Shown: positions 26,122 to 35,294 of the stretch, in pieces
Layout of the letters: the number at the start of each line of letters is the position of its first letter
Numbering within the stretch: the stretch's first letter is position 1
NCBI RefSeq assembly: GCF_000511355.1
Contig: NC_023146.1
Span: 102,991 to 166,990 of the forward strand
DNA: 64,000 nucleotides
DNA from: Leisingera methylohalidivorans DSM 14336
GTDB lineage: Bacteria > Pseudomonadota > Alphaproteobacteria > Rhodobacterales > Rhodobacteraceae
Direction of reading: 5' to 3'
Notes under the pieces: model-generated
Told to the model about the DNA's origin: nothing
The model's database searches: none
Seen by the model: only the letters and a program-made list of their open reading frames with translations
Program-made: the position numbers and the translations under genes

Positions 26122-27618
26122 ATGCTGGACTACACCTATGACGGCTGGAAAAGCCGGGCCGCGGCGCTGTCTTTCCGCGGGCAGGCTTTCATTGATGGCA
26201 AATTCACGGATGCCGCGTCGGGGAAAACCTTTGCCAGCGTGAACCCGGCGACGGGCGGGGTTCTGGCGCAGGTGGCCGAATGCGGCGGCGAAGATGTGGA
26301 CCGCGCGGTGGCCGCCGGGCGCCGGGCGTTTGAGGACGGGCGCTGGTCGCGGTTGGCGCCGGGGGACCGCAAGGCGGTGCTGCTGAAACTGGCGGATCTG
26401 ATCCGCGCCAATCTGGAGGAGATGGCGCTGCTGGATTCGCTCGACATGGGCAAGCTGGTGACAGACGCAGTGACGGTGGATGCGCCCGGATCGGCGCATT
26501 TCTTCCAGTGGCATGCCGAGGCCATCGACAAGATCTATGACGAGGTGGCGCCGACCGGGCCGGGCGATCTGGCGCTGGTCAGCCGGGTGCCGTTGGGGGT
26601 GGTGGGCGCGGTGACGCCCTGGAACTTCCCGCTGGACATGGCGACCTGGAAGGCCGCGGCGGCGCTGGCCGCGGGCAACTCCGTGGTGCTGAAACCGGCG
26701 GAGCAGTCGCCCTTGTCGGCGCTGCGGCTGGCGGAGCTGGCGGCGGAAGCCGGCGTGCCGGACGGCGTTTTCAACGTGGTGCCGGGCTTTGGCGCCACTG
26801 CGGGCAAGGCGCTGGGGCTGCATATGGATGTGGATTGCCTCGCCTTCACCGGATCGACTGCCATCGGCAAGATGTTCATGCAGTATTCCGGCCAGTCGAA
26901 CCTGAAACAGGTCTGGCCCGAGACCGGCGGCAAGAGCCCCAATCTGGTGTTTGCCGATTGCGGGGATCTGGAGGCGGCGGCGGATATGGCGGCCTTCGGG
27001 ATCTTCTTCAACCAGGGCGAAGTCTGCTCTGCCAACTCGCGGCTTTATGTGGAACGTTCGATTCAGCAGGAATTTGTCGACAAGCTGATCGCCCGCGCCG
27101 AAGCCACCCAGCCGGGCGATCCGCTGGACCCGGCATCGAAAATGGGGGCCATCGTCGATGAGAAACAGACCGAGGGCATCCTGCGTTTTGTCGAGGCAGG
27201 CAAGGCATCAGCCAATCTGGTGGCGGGCGGCGAACGGATCACCGTGGATGGCAAGGGATGTTTCGTGCAGCCGACGATCTTTGATGACGTCAGCCACGTC
27301 GACCCGCTGGCGCGGGATGAGATCTTTGGCCCGGTGCTGTCGGTTATTCCCTTTGACCGCGAGGAAGAGGCCGTCGCCATGGCCAATGACTCGATCTATG
27401 GGCTGGCGGCCTCGGTCTGGACCGATAACCTCAGCCGCGCCTGCCGGGTGGCGGACCGCCTGCAGGTTGGCACGGTGTCGGTCAACACGGTCGATGCGCT
27501 GTCGGCGCAGACGCCGTTCGGCGGCATGAAACAGTCCGGTTTCGGGCGGGACCTGTCCTTGCACTCGCTGGAGAAGTACACTGCGCTGAAAACCACCTGG
27601 ATCAAGTACAAGACCTGA
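26122..27618 (+). CDS. aldehyde dehydrogenase, PuuC-like (second of the cluster)
   Basis: A 498-residue aldehyde dehydrogenase resembling gamma-glutamyl-aminobutyraldehyde dehydrogenase. Blocks are GVVGAVTPWNFPLDMATWKA, VWPETGGKSPNLVFADCGDL with the catalytic Glu, FNQGEVCSANSRLYV with the nucleophilic Cys, and FGGMKQSGFGRDLSLHSLEK. ATG 26122 is preferred over 26092 because GGGAGGAAAAGAG precedes it. It would oxidise an omega-amino or other aliphatic aldehyde. It is distinct from the first aldehyde dehydrogenase of the region, so the pathway may yield two aldehydes. Confidence 0.9.
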   Translation: MLDYTYDGWKSRAAALSFRGQAFIDGKFTDAASGKTFASVNPATGGVLAQVAECGGEDVDRAVAAGRRAFEDGRWSRLAPGDRKAVLLKLADLIRANLEEMALLDSLDMGKLVTDAVTVDAPGSAHFFQWHAEAIDKIYDEVAPTGPGDLALVSRVPLGVVGAVTPWNFPLDMATWKAAAALAAGNSVVLKPAEQSPLSALRLAELAAEAGVPDGVFNVVPGFGATAGKALGLHMDVDCLAFTGSTAIGKMFMQYSGQSNLKQVWPETGGKSPNLVFADCGDLEAAADMAAFGIFFNQGEVCSANSRLYVERSIQQEFVDKLIARAEATQPGDPLDPASKMGAIVDEKQTEGILRFVEAGKASANLVAGGERITVDGKGCFVQPTIFDDVSHVDPLARDEIFGPVLSVIPFDREEEAVAMANDSIYGLAASVWTDNLSRACRVADRLQVGTVSVNTVDALSAQTPFGGMKQSGFGRDLSLHSLEKYTALKTTWIKYKT

Positions 27619-27645
27619 TCCGCCAAGCCCCGGGAGAGCCTGTCC

Positions 27646-28584
27646 TTGCCAGTCCGATACACGCTGCGCCAGTTGGAGTATTTCGTTGCGGTAGGGGAGG
27701 CGGGCTCAATCGCGCTGGCCTCGGAGAAAGTGAACGTGTCGTCGCCGTCGATCTCGGCGGCGATTGCGCAGCTTGAACAGGAATTCGGGCTGCCGCTGTT
27801 TGTGCGCCAGCACGCGCAAGGCCTGGCGCTGACCCAGGCGGGGCGGTTGATGCTGGAGCAGGCCCGCAGCGTCCTGCGCGAGGCGGACCGGCTGATGGAT
27901 ATTGCCGGCGATATCTCCGGCCAAGTGCGGGGGCCGCTGGCGATTGGCTGCCTGCTGACCTTTGCCCAGGTGGTGCTGCCCTCGGTGCGGCGGGGATTCG
28001 AGGACCGCTACAAGGACGTGCATGTGCGCCAGATCGAGCTGGATCAGGCGGCAATTTTCAGCGGCATCCGGCGGGCGGAGCTGGACATTGCGCTGACCTA
28101 CAATCTGGATATCCCGGCGGATCTGCGGTTTGTCACCCTGGCGGAGCTGCCGCCTTATGCGCTGGTGAGCGAAGACCATCCGCTGGCGGACCTGCCGGAG
28201 GTCACGGTGAAGGAGCTGCGCGAGCATCCGATGGTGCTGCTGGATCTGCCGTTCAGCGCCGAGTACTTCCTGTCGTTCTTTCATGAGGCCGGGATCAAGC
28301 CCAACGTGGCCGAACGCACCCGCGACATCGCGGTGATGCGCAGCCTGGTGGCCAATGGATACGGCTATTCGATTGCCAATATCCGTCCGATCAATGACCA
28401 GTCCCCCGACGGCAAGACGCTGAAGTTCATCCCGCTGAAGGGTGATTTGCGCCCGATGCGGATGGGGCTGCTGATGGCGCCGGATTCGGAAAACTCAATC
28501 ACCATCCGCTCCTTTGTCGAGCATTGCGCAGAGCTGGTGAAGGAAGGTGCCTTGCCCGGTTTGAACGCCGGACCGCAGGGTTAG
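27646..28584 (+). CDS. LysR family transcriptional regulator
   Basis: A 312-residue LysR regulator: TLRQLEYFVAVGEAGSIALA and ASEKVNVSSPSISAAIAQLE form the winged HTH, followed by EFGLPLFVRQHAQGLALTQAG. The effector domain contains GPLAIGCLLTFAQVVLPSVR. TTG 27646 follows CGGGAGAG. It sits 27 bases after the second aldehyde dehydrogenase in the same direction and ends 104 bases before the trimethylamine-dehydrogenase-like gene, so it could control either unit. Confidence 0.88.
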   Translation: MPVRYTLRQLEYFVAVGEAGSIALASEKVNVSSPSISAAIAQLEQEFGLPLFVRQHAQGLALTQAGRLMLEQARSVLREADRLMDIAGDISGQVRGPLAIGCLLTFAQVVLPSVRRGFEDRYKDVHVRQIELDQAAIFSGIRRAELDIALTYNLDIPADLRFVTLAELPPYALVSEDHPLADLPEVTVKELREHPMVLLDLPFSAEYFLSFFHEAGIKPNVAERTRDIAVMRSLVANGYGYSIANIRPINDQSPDGKTLKFIPLKGDLRPMRMGLLMAPDSENSITIRSFVEHCAELVKEGALPGLNAGPQG

Positions 28585-28593
28585 GCCAGCGGC

Positions 28594-28608
28594 TTAGCGG
28601 CAGGCTAA
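28594..28608. promoter_or_regulatory. inverted repeat upstream of the amine dehydrogenase-like gene
   Basis: TTAGC-GGCAG-GCTAA, perfect 5-base arms with a 5-base spacer, lies in the 104-base gap after the LysR gene and 80 bases before the next start. Size and place suit a LysR-type site, but the arms are short. Confidence 0.35.
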
Positions 28609-28688
28609 TCAATGCTTCCGCAAGCTGACCTTTCGCACCTGCGCCAGTCCTGTACCCTTCTGGCACTCTCGCACGAAGGAGATGGAAA

Positions 28689-30758
28689 TTGCGCGATCCC
28701 CGCTATGACATTCTGTTCGAGCCGATGAAGATCGGCCCGCTTACCGCCAAGAACCGGTTTTACCAGGTGCCGCATTGCAACGGCGGCGGTTACCGCGATC
28801 CCTCGGCGGCGGCAGCGATGCGCGGCATCAAGGCCGAAGGCGGCTGGGGGGTGATTTTCACCGAACAATGCGAGATGCACCACACCAGCGAGATCACCCC
28901 CTTTATCGAACTGCGCCTGTGGGAGGACAAGGATATCCCGCAGCTCAGGAAGATGTCGGAGCGGATGAAGACGCACGGCGCGCTGGCCGGCATTCAGCTG
29001 GCCTATTCCGGGATCAACGGCCCGAACCTCTATTCCAAGGAGGTGCCGCTGGCGCCCTCGGCGCTGCCGATCCGCACCTTCACCAATGACCCGGTGCAGG
29101 CCCGCGCGCTGGACAAGCAGGACATCAGGGATCTGCGCCGCTGGTTCGTGAATGCGGCGAAGCGTTCGAAAGAGGCAGGCTTTGACCTGATCTGCCTATA
29201 CGGCGCGCATGGGTTCGGCATCTTCCAGCACTTCCTGAGCCGTGCCACCAACCAGCGCTCGGATGAATATGGCGGCAGTCTGGAGAACCGGGCCCGGTTC
29301 AGCCAGGAGGTGGTCGCGGACATGCGCGACGCGGTCGGCGACAGCATGGCGATCACCCTGCGGGTATCGCTGGACGAGACCATCGGCGAGCTGGGCTTTT
29401 CCAACGCCGAGGTGCGCGACTATATCGAGATGAACAAGGACCTGCCGGATCTTTGGGATCTGGCGCAGGGCACCTGGGAGGATTGCTCCGGCCCCAGCCG
29501 GTTCAAGGAGGAAGCCGCGCAGGAACAGCTGGTGCGCGGCATTCATGAACTGACGGAGAAGCCCATCGTCGGCGTTGGCCGCTTCACCAGCCCGGACGTG
29601 ATGGCCAAGATGGTGAAATCCGGCACGCTGGATTTCATCGGCTGCGCGCGGCCTTCGATTGCCGATCCGTTCCTGCCGAAAAAGATCGAGGAAGGCCGGA
29701 TCGAGGATATCCGAGAATGCATCGGCTGCAACATCTGCATCACCGGCGACATGACAATGTCGATCAGCCGCTGCACCCAGAACCCGACCTTTATGGAGGA
29801 ATGGCGCAAGGGCTGGCATCCGGAAAAGATGAACACCAAGGGCGACAGCTCCAACGTGCTGGTGGTCGGCTCCGGCCCGGCTGGGCTGGAGGCCGCATGG
29901 GCGCTCTGCCGCCGCGGCTATGACGTGGCCGTGGCCGAAGCCAAGGATGTGATCGGCGGCCGGGTGACGCGCGAGCGCCAGCTGCCGGGACTGAATGCCT
30001 GGGGCCGGGTGGTGGATTACCGCGACTACCAGCTGAGCCAGCGCCCGAATGTGGAGATCTACCGCGAAAGCCCGCTGGATGCGGACAGCATTCTGGAATT
30101 CGGCTTTGAAAACGTTTGCATCGCAACCGGTGCAAAATGGCGTGCCGACGGGGTGGCGCGCCAGCATGTGGTGCCGATGCCGATTGCCGCAGGCGCAAGG
30201 GTCTATACCCCCGATGACCTGATGGACGGCACCATCCCCGAAGGCCGCATTGTGGTCTATGATGATGACCATTATTACATGGGCGGGGTTCTGGCCGAGC
30301 TGCTGGCGTCAAAAGGCGCGCAGGTGACGCTGGTTACACCCTCGGCCTATGTCAGCGACTGGACCAACAACACGCTGGAGCAGGTGGCGATCCATCCGAG
30401 GCTGGTCGACGCCGGAGTGGAAATCGTTCTTAATCAGGGCATTAGTGAAATTCACGCCGGTCATGTGGTCTCCAACTGCACCTATACGGACCGCACTTGG
30501 AATATCGAGGCGGACGCGGTTGTCATGGTCGCTTCGCGCATTGGTAACGATGGGCTTTACGCAAATCTCCTCTCCCGCGAGGCAGAATGGTTGGATGCGG
30601 GCATCAAATCGGTCAAACTGATCGGCGATGCGAACGCGCCGGGGCCGATTGCGTGGGCTACTTACGCAGGCCACCGCTATGCGCGGGAGCTGGATGGGCC
30701 GGATATCGGTGATGCGCTGCCGTTCCGCCGCGAGATCACCGAGCTGGCCGCAGAGTGA
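28689..30758 (+). CDS. trimethylamine dehydrogenase-family FMN/4Fe-4S oxidoreductase
   Basis: A 689-residue amine dehydrogenase-like flavoprotein. Residues 1-340 are an Old-Yellow-Enzyme barrel starting RDPRYDILFEPMKIGPLTAK. NRFYQVPHCNGGG holds the Cys that in trimethylamine dehydrogenase binds FMN covalently. YGAHGFGIFQHF keeps the Tyr/His pair and LPDLWDLAQGTWED the Trp-Asp. ECIGCNICITGD...SRC binds a 4Fe-4S cluster. NVLVVGSGPAGLEAAWALCR begins the nucleotide-binding-like domains. Compared with trimethylamine dehydrogenase, the aromatic-bowl positions appear as Gln (FTEQCEM) and Asp (ITGD), as recalled for dimethylamine and histamine dehydrogenases. A secondary or primary amine substrate is therefore likelier. 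TTG 28689 follows AAGGAG. Confidence 0.88.
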   Translation: MRDPRYDILFEPMKIGPLTAKNRFYQVPHCNGGGYRDPSAAAAMRGIKAEGGWGVIFTEQCEMHHTSEITPFIELRLWEDKDIPQLRKMSERMKTHGALAGIQLAYSGINGPNLYSKEVPLAPSALPIRTFTNDPVQARALDKQDIRDLRRWFVNAAKRSKEAGFDLICLYGAHGFGIFQHFLSRATNQRSDEYGGSLENRARFSQEVVADMRDAVGDSMAITLRVSLDETIGELGFSNAEVRDYIEMNKDLPDLWDLAQGTWEDCSGPSRFKEEAAQEQLVRGIHELTEKPIVGVGRFTSPDVMAKMVKSGTLDFIGCARPSIADPFLPKKIEEGRIEDIRECIGCNICITGDMTMSISRCTQNPTFMEEWRKGWHPEKMNTKGDSSNVLVVGSGPAGLEAAWALCRRGYDVAVAEAKDVIGGRVTRERQLPGLNAWGRVVDYRDYQLSQRPNVEIYRESPLDADSILEFGFENVCIATGAKWRADGVARQHVVPMPIAAGARVYTPDDLMDGTIPEGRIVVYDDDHYYMGGVLAELLASKGAQVTLVTPSAYVSDWTNNTLEQVAIHPRLVDAGVEIVLNQGISEIHAGHVVSNCTYTDRTWNIEADAVVMVASRIGNDGLYANLLSREAEWLDAGIKSVKLIGDANAPGPIAWATYAGHRYARELDGPDIGDALPFRREITELAAE

Positions 30759-30769
30759 GGAGAAAAGTG

Positions 30770-30976
30770 ATGAGTGATGCAATTTACAAGACGGTTGATG
30801 TGGTGGGCAGCTCCGCCAGCAGCATCGAGGATGCGGTGAGCGGCGCGATTGCCAAGGCGTCCAAGACCATCGACCACATCAGCTGGTTCGAAGTCGGCGA
30901 GATCCGCGGCCATGTCGAGAACGCCAAGGTGGCGCACTACCAGGTCGGGCTCAAAATCGGGTTCCGGCTTGACTGA
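30770..30976 (+). CDS. dodecin, flavin-storage protein
   Basis: A 68-residue dodecin. IYKTVDVVGSSASSIEDAVS, the flavin-stacking Trp in TIDHISWFEVGEIRGHV and the Gln in AHYQVGLKIGFRL match the family. Dodecins form hollow dodecamers that bind flavin pairs and buffer or protect flavin. ATG 30770 follows GAGGAGAAAAG; it begins 11 bases after the flavoprotein gene, suggesting co-expression with an enzyme rich in flavin. The stop overlaps the next gene. Confidence 0.93.
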   Translation: MSDAIYKTVDVVGSSASSIEDAVSGAIAKASKTIDHISWFEVGEIRGHVENAKVAHYQVGLKIGFRLD

Positions 30977-32120
30977 CACGCCACGGACGCTGGAGATCCT
31001 GGAGCGGCTGATCGCGTTTGACACGGTCAGCCGCAACTCCAATCTGGAGCTGGCCGCCTATGCCGGGGCCTTTCTGGCGGAGCGCGGCTTTGCGGTGACG
31101 CGGCTGCCGTCGCCGGATGGCACCAAAACGGGGCTCTATGCCGAAAAAGGCCCGGCAGGGCAGGGGGTTCTGCTATCGGCGCATACCGATGTGGTGCCGG
31201 TGGACGGCCAGGTCTGGACCCGCGATCCTTTCCGCCTGACCCGCGGGGAAGACCGCGTTTACGGCCGCGGCACCACTGACATGAAGGGCTATGCGGCCAG
31301 TGTGCTGGCGCTGGCGGACCGGGCGGCAGCAGCAAATTTGAACGAGCCGCTGAAAATTGTGCTTTCTTATGACGAGGAAGTCGGCTGCGCCGGGATTCAG
31401 CAGATGCTGGAGCGGCTGGCACCGCTGATCGGCAGCCCGCGCGCCTGTATCGTGGGAGAGCCGACGGAAATGCAGGTGGCCATCGGCCACAAGGGCAAGG
31501 CTGCCCTGCGTGCGGTCTGCCATGGCCAGAGCGGCCATTCCGCCCTGGCGCCGGATTTTACCAACGCCTTGCACCTGGCGGCGGACTTTCTGGCCGAACT
31601 GCGCGCGCTGCAGACGGATTTCGCCGCCAACGGCCCGCGGGACGCAGCCTATGACGTGCCCTATTCCACTGTACACGCGGGGAAAATGTCCGGCGGCACC
31701 GCGCTCAATATCGTGCCGGACCGGGCTGAGCTGACCTTTGAGTACCGCCATCTGGCCGCTGACCGGGGCGCGGACATTCTGGCCCGTATCCGGGATGCGG
31801 CAGACCGGGTTTCCGGCCGCTATCCGGCACAGGACGCCCGCATCGAGGTGGAGCAATACAACGCCTATCCCGGCCTGGATGTGCCAGCGGACAGTGCGGT
31901 CGTCGGCTATGCCCGGACGCTTACCCGCAGCAACCGCACCACAAAAGTCGCCTTTGGCACCGAGGCCGGGTTTTTCCATCAGCTGGGCGTGCCGACCGTT
32001 GTCTGCGGTCCCGGCTCGATGGCGGGGCAGGGGCACAAGCCCGACGAATATCTGGAGCTGCGCCAGCTGACAGCCTGCGACGCGATGATGGACCGCATCC
32101 TCGGCGGTCTGACCCAGTAA
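30969..32120 (+). CDS. argE: acetylornithine deacetylase (ArgE)-like M20 metallopeptidase
   Basis: A 383-residue di-zinc deacylase of the M20 family. The metal ligands are visible in LLSAHTDVVPVDGQVWTRDP (His), VYGRGTTDMKGYAASVLALA (Asp) and LSYDEEVGCAGIQQM (the Glu pair), with VGEPTEMQVAIGHKGKAALR after them. The dimerisation domain and a C-terminal CGPGSMAGQGHKPDEYLELR with the last His complete it. The TTG at 30969 overlaps the dodecin stop by eight bases, which implies translational coupling. The operon context suggests an N-acyl amine or N-acyl amino acid substrate instead of arginine synthesis. Confidence 0.85.
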   Translation: MTDTPRTLEILERLIAFDTVSRNSNLELAAYAGAFLAERGFAVTRLPSPDGTKTGLYAEKGPAGQGVLLSAHTDVVPVDGQVWTRDPFRLTRGEDRVYGRGTTDMKGYAASVLALADRAAAANLNEPLKIVLSYDEEVGCAGIQQMLERLAPLIGSPRACIVGEPTEMQVAIGHKGKAALRAVCHGQSGHSALAPDFTNALHLAADFLAELRALQTDFAANGPRDAAYDVPYSTVHAGKMSGGTALNIVPDRAELTFEYRHLAADRGADILARIRDAADRVSGRYPAQDARIEVEQYNAYPGLDVPADSAVVGYARTLTRSNRTTKVAFGTEAGFFHQLGVPTVVCGPGSMAGQGHKPDEYLELRQLTACDAMMDRILGGLTQ

Positions 32121-32185
32121 GGGCAGGGGCGGCGCAGGATGCTCTGGCTTTGTTCTGATGGTGGATAGGCCTTGAGTTTCAGCGG

Positions 32186-32203
32186 AGTTGTCAGCTGACA
32201 ATT
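32186..32203. other. par-like palindrome 5, distant near-copy
   Basis: AGTTGTCAGCTGACAATT differs from the palindrome near repC at one base, with a perfect 14-base centre. It lies 28 kb from repC in the 320-base gap between argE and the PotA-like gene. That gap also holds an AT-rich stretch (about 32310-32390) where the promoter of the transporter operon probably lies; no gene was seen in it. Confidence 0.6.
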
Positions 32204-32440
32204 TTCCTGTTTCCCTTGGCGCCGTGCGGATGCGGTCCTCCGGGGCATCCCGGTTTCCCTGTGGTGCGCTGCGGTTCCCCCGCCTGGGAAGCTTCATCCT
32301 TTCGGTTCTAAGTTATTGATTCTGAATGAGTTTGAAAGATTAGGCGCAGACTAACATTTGCTGAGGAAGTCAATTCTTAGTCCCGCCCCCGCCGCTGCCT
32401 ATGCTGGATCAAACGACACGCGGCAGAGGGGGAGGCGCAA

Positions 32441-33532
32441 GTGCCCGGCAACACGACAAACGCAATTGATGTGCGCAATGCGGTCAAGCGCTATGGTGAT
32501 TTCACCGCCCTCAAGCGGATCTCGCTGACCATCGAGGACAATGAGTTCTTCACCCTGCTGGGGCCGTCGGGCTGCGGCAAGACCACGCTGCTGCGGATGA
32601 TCGCCGGGTTCGAGGATGTGACCGAAGGCGAGATCCTGCTGTTTGGCGAGGAGATCGCCAAACTCCCCCCGCACCAGCGGCCTGTGAACACGGTGTTCCA
32701 GAATTATGCGCTGTTTCCGCATATGACGGTTCTGGACAACGTCGCCTTTGGCCTGGAGATGCGCGGCAAGTCCAAGGCTGAGGCCCGTACCCGCGCAGGC
32801 GAAATGCTGGAGCTGGTGCAGCTGTCGCAGTTCGCTGCCCGCAAACCGTCCCAGCTCTCAGGCGGTCAGCAGCAGCGTGTGGCGCTGGCGCGTGCGCTGG
32901 CGCCGCAGCCCAAAGTCCTGCTTCTGGATGAGCCGCTGTCGGCGCTGGACCTGAAACTGCGCAAGCAGATGCAGCTGGAGCTGAAGCACCTGCAGCGGGA
33001 AACCGGGATCACCTTTATCTTTGTGACCCATGATCAGGAAGAGGCGCTGACCATGTCCGACCGCATCGCGGTGATGTCGGCGGGCGAGTTGCAGCAGCTG
33101 GGCACCCCGACCGAGATCTATGAGCAGCCGCGCAATATGTTTGTGGCGGATTTCATCGGTGAAACCAACCTCTTGGAGGTCTCCGTCGATCAGGTGATGA
33201 ACGGCCGCGCGACCTGCCATCTGGGCGGCGGCCAGGCGCTGTCCTGCAATTCGGTCGAGGGCATAGGGACCGGTGCCAAAGTGCATATGTCGGTGCGGCC
33301 CGAGCGGCTGTTCATGTCCGACGCCCCGGTGGAGGCCGAAAGCCTGAGGGGCCGGGTCGCCGAGAACATCTTTGTCGGCACCGATATCAGCACGCTGGTC
33401 GATCTGGCCGAGGGGCCGCAATTCATCGTGCGGACCTCCAATTCCGACCGCGGAAACAAGCGGATCTTTGAGCCGGGCAGCGAGATTTTCGTCAACATGG
33501 AGCTGGGGGCCGGGCGCCTCCTGATGGACTGA
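32441..33532 (+). CDS. PotA-like polyamine-family ABC transporter ATP-binding protein
   Basis: A 363-residue ATPase. Walker A GPSGCGKTT, signature LSGGQQQRVALARALAPQPK, Walker B VLLLDEPLSALD and switch FVTHDQEEALTMSDRIAVM are all intact, and a TOBE_2 domain lies after residue 270. NTVFQNYALFPHMTVLDNVA is typical of PotA. GTG 32441 follows GGGGGAGG. It is the first gene of a four-gene PotABCD-like operon and overlaps the next gene by one base. Confidence 0.92.
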   Translation: MPGNTTNAIDVRNAVKRYGDFTALKRISLTIEDNEFFTLLGPSGCGKTTLLRMIAGFEDVTEGEILLFGEEIAKLPPHQRPVNTVFQNYALFPHMTVLDNVAFGLEMRGKSKAEARTRAGEMLELVQLSQFAARKPSQLSGGQQQRVALARALAPQPKVLLLDEPLSALDLKLRKQMQLELKHLQRETGITFIFVTHDQEEALTMSDRIAVMSAGELQQLGTPTEIYEQPRNMFVADFIGETNLLEVSVDQVMNGRATCHLGGGQALSCNSVEGIGTGAKVHMSVRPERLFMSDAPVEAESLRGRVAENIFVGTDISTLVDLAEGPQFIVRTSNSDRGNKRIFEPGSEIFVNMELGAGRLLMD

Positions 33533-34461
33533 TGGCAGCAGGCGCAGCAAGCGGCGGCTCGGCCCGCGCAGACACCTACAAGGACGCCCGCGGCTGGCTG
33601 CTGCTGCCGTCCTGGGCGGTGCTTGGCATTTTTGTGCTGGGCCCCGTCTGCATGATGCTGGTCTATTCCTTCCTGACCAAGGAATTCCGCGGCGGGGTGA
33701 TCTGGGAGTTCAGCCTGGCGGCCTATGACCAGTTCTTTTTTGACCGCGGGCTGTTCGGGGATGAACCGCCCGCGATCGAATGGACCTATATCACCATCTT
33801 CTGGCGCTCGATCTGGCAGGCGGGGGCGGCAACGCTGCTGAGCCTGCTGATCGGTTTCCCGACCGCCTATTTCATTGCCACCCGGCCGGAAAATGCGCGG
33901 CCGATGTGGGTGTTCCTGATCACCATTCCCTATTGGGTGAACCTGCTGATCCGCACCGTTTCGATGAAATTCCTGCTGCGGGACCAAGGCCCGCTGAATG
34001 ACTTCCTGATCGGCACCGGGCTGATTGATTCACCGATCCACATCGTCAACACCAACTTTGCAGTGCAGCTGGGGCTGTTCTACTCCTATCTGCCGTTCAT
34101 GGTGCTGCCGGTCTATGCGGCGGTGGAGCGCTACAACTTCTCGCTGTCCGAGGCGGCGGCGGATCTTTACGCCAGCAAATGGACCACCCTGCGCCGGATC
34201 GTTCTGCCGGCGGTGAAACCGGGCGTGGTGGCGGGCTGCATCCTGGTGTTCGTGCCCTCGATGGGGTCGTTCCTGGCACCGGATCTTCTGGGCGGTGCCA
34301 AAAACTTCATGATCGGCTCGCTGATCGAGGAACAGTTCAAGGGCAACGCCGGCAACTGGCCGTTCGGCGCCGCTGCATCAATGGTGCTGCTGACCATGGT
34401 GCTGATCATCCTGATGTTCTCGGCCCGCCAGCAGGCCAAAGCAGACAAGGCAGGGGGCTGA
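33532..34461 (+). CDS. PotB-like ABC transporter permease
   Basis: A 309-residue inner-membrane permease with about six helices; the first is WLLLPSWAVLGIFVLGPVCM. The EAA loop reads FSLSEAAADLYASKWTTLRR, and VFLITIPYWVNLLIRTVSMK matches the PotB family. A TGATG overlap couples it to the ATPase gene. With the other subunits it should import a polyamine or other cationic amine. Confidence 0.9.
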   Translation: MAAGAASGGSARADTYKDARGWLLLPSWAVLGIFVLGPVCMMLVYSFLTKEFRGGVIWEFSLAAYDQFFFDRGLFGDEPPAIEWTYITIFWRSIWQAGAATLLSLLIGFPTAYFIATRPENARPMWVFLITIPYWVNLLIRTVSMKFLLRDQGPLNDFLIGTGLIDSPIHIVNTNFAVQLGLFYSYLPFMVLPVYAAVERYNFSLSEAAADLYASKWTTLRRIVLPAVKPGVVAGCILVFVPSMGSFLAPDLLGGAKNFMIGSLIEEQFKGNAGNWPFGAAASMVLLTMVLIILMFSARQQAKADKAGG

Positions 34462-34464
34462 GCC

Positions 34465-35274
34465 ATGGCGCATGTGAACAACGATATAAAGACCTACACA
34501 GGCTTCCGCGCGATCACTCTCTTGTGCCTGGTGGTGCTTTATGCCCCTTTGGTGATCGTCACCATCTACAGCTTCAATGCTTCCCAATCGATCACCAACT
34601 GGGAGGGCATCTCGCTGCGCTGGTACGCCGATGTGTTCACCGGACCGGAAAGCGGCAAGTTCAAGACTGCCGCGTTCAACAGCTTCACCATCGCCATCAT
34701 CGCGGCGACGGCCAGCACGGCAATTGCCACGCTGGCGGCCACGGCAATGGTGCGCGGCGGCACTTTCAAACTGCGCACGGTGTCTTTCGGCCTGATCAGC
34801 CTGCCGCTGATGGTGCCGGAGATCGTGACCGCGGTGGCAACGCTGATCTTCTTCAACGCCATCGGCTTCACCCGCGGCTACATGACCATTCTGGTGGCGC
34901 ATATCGCCTTTTGCATCCCCTTCGCCTACCTGCCGATCTCGGCCCGGATGCAGGGGATCGAGGACAGTTTCGAGCAGGCGGCAATGGATCTTTACGCCAC
35001 CCGGCGGCAGGCCTTCACCAGAATTCTGATGCCGCTGATGGCGCCGGGCATCATTTCGGGGTTCCTGCTCGCCTTCATCGTGTCCCTGGATGATTTCATC
35101 ATCACCAATTTCGTCAAAGGCGCGGGGGTTGAGACCCTGCCGACGGCCATTTTCGGCTCGGTCAAACAGGGCATCAAGCCCAACATCATGGCGATCTCGA
35201 CCATGCTGCTGAGCGTCTCGGTGGTGATGGTCACCATCAGCTACTTCGTCAGCAAATCCGACAACACAAAATAA
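34465..35274 (+). CDS. PotC-like ABC transporter permease
   Basis: A 269-residue permease: [20 protein letters not shown] is the first helix, [20 protein letters not shown] the periplasmic part typical of PotC, and [20 protein letters not shown] the EAA loop. [20 protein letters not shown] near the end is a strong PotC hallmark. It follows the PotB-like gene by three bases. Confidence 0.91.
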   Translation: MAHVNNDIKTYTGFRAITLLCLVVLYAPLVIVTIYSFNASQSITNWEGISLRWYADVFTGPESGKFKTAAFNSFTIAIIAATASTAIATLAATAMVRGGTFKLRTVSFGLISLPLMVPEIVTAVATLIFFNAIGFTRGYMTILVAHIAFCIPFAYLPISARMQGIEDSFEQAAMDLYATRRQAFTRILMPLMAPGIISGFLLAFIVSLDDFIITNFVKGAGVETLPTAIFGSVKQGIKPNIMAISTMLLSVSVVMVTISYFVSKSDNTK

Positions 35275-35294
35275 TCCAACCTGGGAGGAACATC

